Below, one piece after another: positions 61,650 to 64,000 of a stretch of DNA of 64,000 nt. The position numbers were made by a program, and so were the translations under genes. The notes under the pieces are model-generated. The model was given only the letters and a program-made list of their open reading frames with translations, had not been told where the DNA came from and searched no databases. Every line of letters begins with the position of its first letter. Positions within the stretch are counted from its first letter, which is position 1. The stretch is from Streptomyces sclerotialus (lineage in GTDB: Bacteria > Actinomycetota > Actinomycetes > Streptomycetales > Streptomycetaceae), in NCBI GenBank assembly GCA_000719105.1, contig JODX01000006.1, positions 1-64,000 of the forward strand, in the 5' to 3' direction.

Positions 61650-63446
61650 ATGGGACTTGGGGATGTCACACGTGCGGGAGTGCTCGCTGCGGTGCAGGAG
61701 TGTCAACACCTGGGACGCGAAACGTTCCTCCACCGGTACGGTTTCCGCCGGGCAACGGCATACGAGCTGGTCGTGAACGAGGACCGTTACGACTCGAAAG
61801 CCATCGTCGGCGTAGCGCACCTGTACTCAGTCGGCAGCCTTCTGTCATCTGCCGACTTCAGTGGTGGCGCACGCACAGTGGCACATCGACTGCGCGCCCT
61901 CGGCTTCACCGTGGAAGGCGGAACCACCATCAGCAACGAACCACATCAAGTGGCGCCGCAGATAGTCCTCCAGCCACGCGGTGGCCCCAGGCTTCGCGGC
62001 GCACAGAACTTCAACAAGTCGATACGACAGGGCGTCCCCATTGCGGGTATCCGAGACTTGCTCGGCGAGCAAGCGGATGTGCTGACGACCTTGTACCCGG
62101 ATGGCATCGCTCGACTGTGGGGCGCCACTCCCACCACGCGAGCCAAGAACGAAAAAGTAGACGCGTTGAAGAATCGTCGTGTCGGCGATCACGTGTTCTT
62201 CTACACAAAGAACCACTTCTTCGCGCGCGCCCGCATACTCCATCTGTTCGACAGCCAGCCCGTCGCAAAGGAGATTTGGGGGACCACCGACAAGAACGCT
62301 ACGTGGGAACACATCATGGCGCTGGGGGATGTCGAGGAATTCCCCACTCCCGTTCTTGCCGAACCCATATTGCATCTCCTGAACGTTACAGCGCCGCTAT
62401 GGAGTCTTACTCTGCGGTCCGCCGAAGACTACCGCCGCGTCGCCCATTTGTTTCCACCAATGCGCCGACCGGTTCGCCCGCAGGTTTCGCCTACGCTCCC
62501 ACCGATATCTCGTCCACTCACCACAACGGGTCTGCTGGACAAGCTCGGGTCTCTCAATACTCATCGCCGCTCGACGGACGGCACTCCGAGCCGCCATCAA
62601 CCATTGGCTCTGCTGTGGGCCGTTTCCCGGATCGCGGCAGGGAAGCCGCGCCTGGCACCGTGGTCTTGCTTCCGCACAGAGGTGGGTCAGCTTCTGGCCG
62701 AGTTCGGGTTGACCGGCTCCAAGGTCACCCCGGAATACCCCTTCTGGCACTTGCAGGGCAGTGGCCTCTGGGAGGTCCACGGTGTACCAAGCGATGCCGG
62801 CTCCATGCCGCAGATACGTATCTTCGACACGGTCCAGCCCGTCGCAGGCCTCACCACTGCGGCCGCCGAGCTGCTGCAAGACCCTCTCACTCGGCTGGAA
62901 GCCGTGATCAAGTTGTGCAGCACTTACCTTGATGACGTCGACCAGCTCAAGTTGTTCAGTCGGGTGGATCTAGATGGCTATGTAACAGCCGGTGGCCTGG
63001 TCGATGAGGATGAAGGCAGCCAGGAGACCATCGACACTGAGCAAGCGGCCAGCCCGACGGCGCGCCGGAAGGTCACCTTCTCACGGGTAATCCGCGACTC
63101 CGCGATCGCGACCCAGGTCAAAGAACTGTACGGCCATGCTTGCCAGGTATGCGAAACCCGCCTGCAGTACATGCGCAGGCCTTACAGCCAGGCCGCTCAC
63201 ATCCGGGGCCTCGGGACCCCGCATAACGGACCGGACGAACTGCCGAACCTGCTTTGCCTGTGCCCCAACCATCACATTCTCTTCGACGGTCTCGAGATAT
63301 ACATCGACGTTAACGGCGTCGTCAGACGGACACATGGGGGCGAGTCCTTCGGGCGCCTTCGTCGGCATGCCGACCATCGGATAGATGAGGCACAACTGCA
63401 GTACCACCGAACACTGTGTGAACTGAACGAGCTGACGAGGGAATGA
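61650..63446 (+). CDS. probable phosphorothioate-dependent type IV HNH endonuclease (ScoMcrA-like)
   Basis: About 598 residues. The N-terminal head domain (VTRAGVLAAVQECQHLGRETFLHRYGF ... RYDSKAIVGVAH) resembles that of ScoMcrA-type enzymes. A central domain (DHVFFYTKNHFFARARILHLF) is followed at about 310-400 by a sulfur-binding-domain-like segment (RHQPLALLWAVSRIAAGKPRLAPW, then YPFWHLQGSGLWEV). The C-terminal HNH nuclease has CQVCE, AAHIRGLG (His517) and CPNHHILFDG (Asn540). SBD-HNH enzymes cut DNA carrying phosphorothioate links. ATG 61650 is preferred because the head domain begins there and tattag lies 10 nt upstream (leaderless); ATG 61608 would add 14 residues and also lacks a ribosome site. 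Divergent from the XRE gene. Confidence 0.8.
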   Translation: MGLGDVTRAGVLAAVQECQHLGRETFLHRYGFRRATAYELVVNEDRYDSKAIVGVAHLYSVGSLLSSADFSGGARTVAHRLRALGFTVEGGTTISNEPHQVAPQIVLQPRGGPRLRGAQNFNKSIRQGVPIAGIRDLLGEQADVLTTLYPDGIARLWGATPTTRAKNEKVDALKNRRVGDHVFFYTKNHFFARARILHLFDSQPVAKEIWGTTDKNATWEHIMALGDVEEFPTPVLAEPILHLLNVTAPLWSLTLRSAEDYRRVAHLFPPMRRPVRPQVSPTLPPISRPLTTTGLLDKLGSLNTHRRSTDGTPSRHQPLALLWAVSRIAAGKPRLAPWSCFRTEVGQLLAEFGLTGSKVTPEYPFWHLQGSGLWEVHGVPSDAGSMPQIRIFDTVQPVAGLTTAAAELLQDPLTRLEAVIKLCSTYLDDVDQLKLFSRVDLDGYVTAGGLVDEDEGSQETIDTEQAASPTARRKVTFSRVIRDSAIATQVKELYGHACQVCETRLQYMRRPYSQAAHIRGLGTPHNGPDELPNLLCLCPNHHILFDGLEIYIDVNGVVRRTHGGESFGRLRRHADHRIDEAQLQYHRTLCELNELTRE

Positions 63447-63447
63447 C

Positions 63448-63813
63448 GTGCCGAGCGAAGCAGAACTCAGATTCCACGACGACATGCGCAAGGGCGCCGA
63501 GCGTCTCAAGCGTGAGATCGGCTACAACCCCATGCGGTTCATACGGATGCTGGGTGAACTGGGCGGTGTCATAGCCGCCAAGCAGCTCCTGCGCGGCGGC
63601 AACGCCTCGGACGGGTTCACCACACTATGGGAAGCCGGTCGGCTCGAGCTGAGCGTCGAGGCGTTCGTCCTGCTGCCGTGGTACCAGCACCTCTTCGATG
63701 ACAGCCATCTGGAGACGGCCCGGTACCGGCTGAGCGAGCATGGATTCGACGTCGATCGCTTTCTGCGCCGAGCTCAGGAAGAACCGCCTGCTTGGACTGC
63801 AGCCAGCACCTGA
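63448..63813 (+). CDS. small hypothetical protein following the HNH endonuclease
   Basis: A 121-residue protein starting at GTG 63448, one base after the endonuclease stop, so it is co-translated. MPSEAELRFHDDMRKGAERLKREIGYNPMRFIRML suggests a helical N-terminus; the remainder (LSVEAFVLLPWYQHLFDDSHLETARYRLSEHGFDVDRFL) is also helical. No motif recognised. The tight coupling suggests a helper or control protein of the endonuclease. Confidence 0.7.
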   Translation: MPSEAELRFHDDMRKGAERLKREIGYNPMRFIRMLGELGGVIAAKQLLRGGNASDGFTTLWEAGRLELSVEAFVLLPWYQHLFDDSHLETARYRLSEHGFDVDRFLRRAQEEPPAWTAAST

Positions 63814-63824
63814 GCTCAGCGAAA

Positions 63825-63841
63825 CCGGCCGATCAGGCCGG
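63825..63841. terminator. small bidirectional hairpin
   Basis: CCGGCC-gatca-GGCCGG, lying between the hypothetical gene stop (63813) and covering the stop of the convergent DUF2075 gene. Confidence 0.5.
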
Positions 63842-64000
63842 CACAGCCTCCCGTACCACTCCACCCGCCAGCTCCCGCAGCTTGTCCCGCGTCTCCGGGT
63901 CCGTCGAGTACACGATCGTGCCGACCATGCCCCGGGTGAGGAGCACCTTGTAGGTGTTGCGGATCAGGCGGTCCACGTCGGTGTCCGAGGCGCCCCTCCT
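63833..64000 (-). CDS. C-terminal end of a DUF2075-type ATPase/helicase (partial)
   Basis: The last 55 residues of a gene entering from beyond the window. They read RLIRNTYKVLLTRGMVGTIV followed by YSTDPETRDKLRELAGG and end ...REAVPA. The NTYKVLLTRGM motif (motif VI region of SF1-like helicases) and YSTDPETR are typical of the C-terminus of DUF2075 domain proteins, which often accompany restriction or defence genes. The rest lies outside the window. Confidence 0.85.
   Translation of the reverse strand, partial: RRGASDTDVDRLIRNTYKVLLTRGMVGTIVYSTDPETRDKLRELAGGVVREAVPA

Overview
High-GC actinomycete chromosome, almost certainly Streptomyces. The evidence is GC-rich third codon positions, frequent GTG starts, chains of 4-base ATGA/GTGA overlaps, actinobacterial families (DUF397 plus XRE, MHS transporter, DUF4333 lipoprotein) and a Pgl/BREX type 2 locus. 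From memory the order gnd - ribA-type cluster - pgl genes resembles the S. coelicolor pgl neighbourhood; I could not check this.

Layout. 1-628: 3' part of a 6-phosphogluconate dehydrogenase gene broken by a deletion and frameshift. 740-6647: a lipase divergent from a catalase-like/heme-peroxidase fusion gene that overlaps a nitroreductase-like gene, which looks like a lipid-oxidation (oxylipin) module; a membrane-anchored repeat protein follows at 6720-8186. 8211-13491: quinate/shikimate utilisation (3-dehydroshikimate dehydratase, shikimate dehydrogenase, TetR regulator with a palindromic operator, MHS transporter). 13505-15395: a PPOX-family flavoprotein and a beta-lactamase-fold hydrolase. 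15443-22601: an unusual conserved-looking cluster with GTP cyclohydrolase II, a creatininase-family hydrolase, a PTPS/QueD-like protein lacking key residues, a glycosyltransferase, a methyltransferase, a membrane protein, a medium-chain dehydrogenase and a CDP-alcohol phosphotransferase. 22642-26121: a lipoprotein and a small set of WXG/ESX-like and companion proteins. Short tandem repeats are scattered in and between genes over 10-23 kb.

26.1-28.7 kb is gene-poor with a decayed IS transposase and marks the edge of a defence island. The island (28.7-60.2 kb) carries all six core BREX type 2 genes, split over three operons: pglW-pglX, pglY-pglZ and brxD-brxHI. Placed between them, often in opposite orientation, are a giant SF1 helicase-nuclease, a two-gene DUF262 + CBS-HEPN module, an RsbW-like ATPase, a CopG/PIN toxin-antitoxin pair and an EcsC-family gene. 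Beyond pglW lie an XRE/DUF397 pair, a probable sulfur-binding-domain HNH (type IV, phosphorothioate-dependent) endonuclease with a small companion, and the end of a DUF2075 ATPase gene.

How the parts may cooperate: PglX modifies host DNA, while PglY, PglZ, PglW, BrxD and BrxHI sense or block phage. The helicase-nuclease, toxin-antitoxin, HEPN module and type IV enzyme would add layers against phages or foreign modified DNA. The least described candidate is the DUF262 (with a degenerate HNH) plus CBS-HEPN pair. No tRNA, rRNA or CRISPR array was seen.
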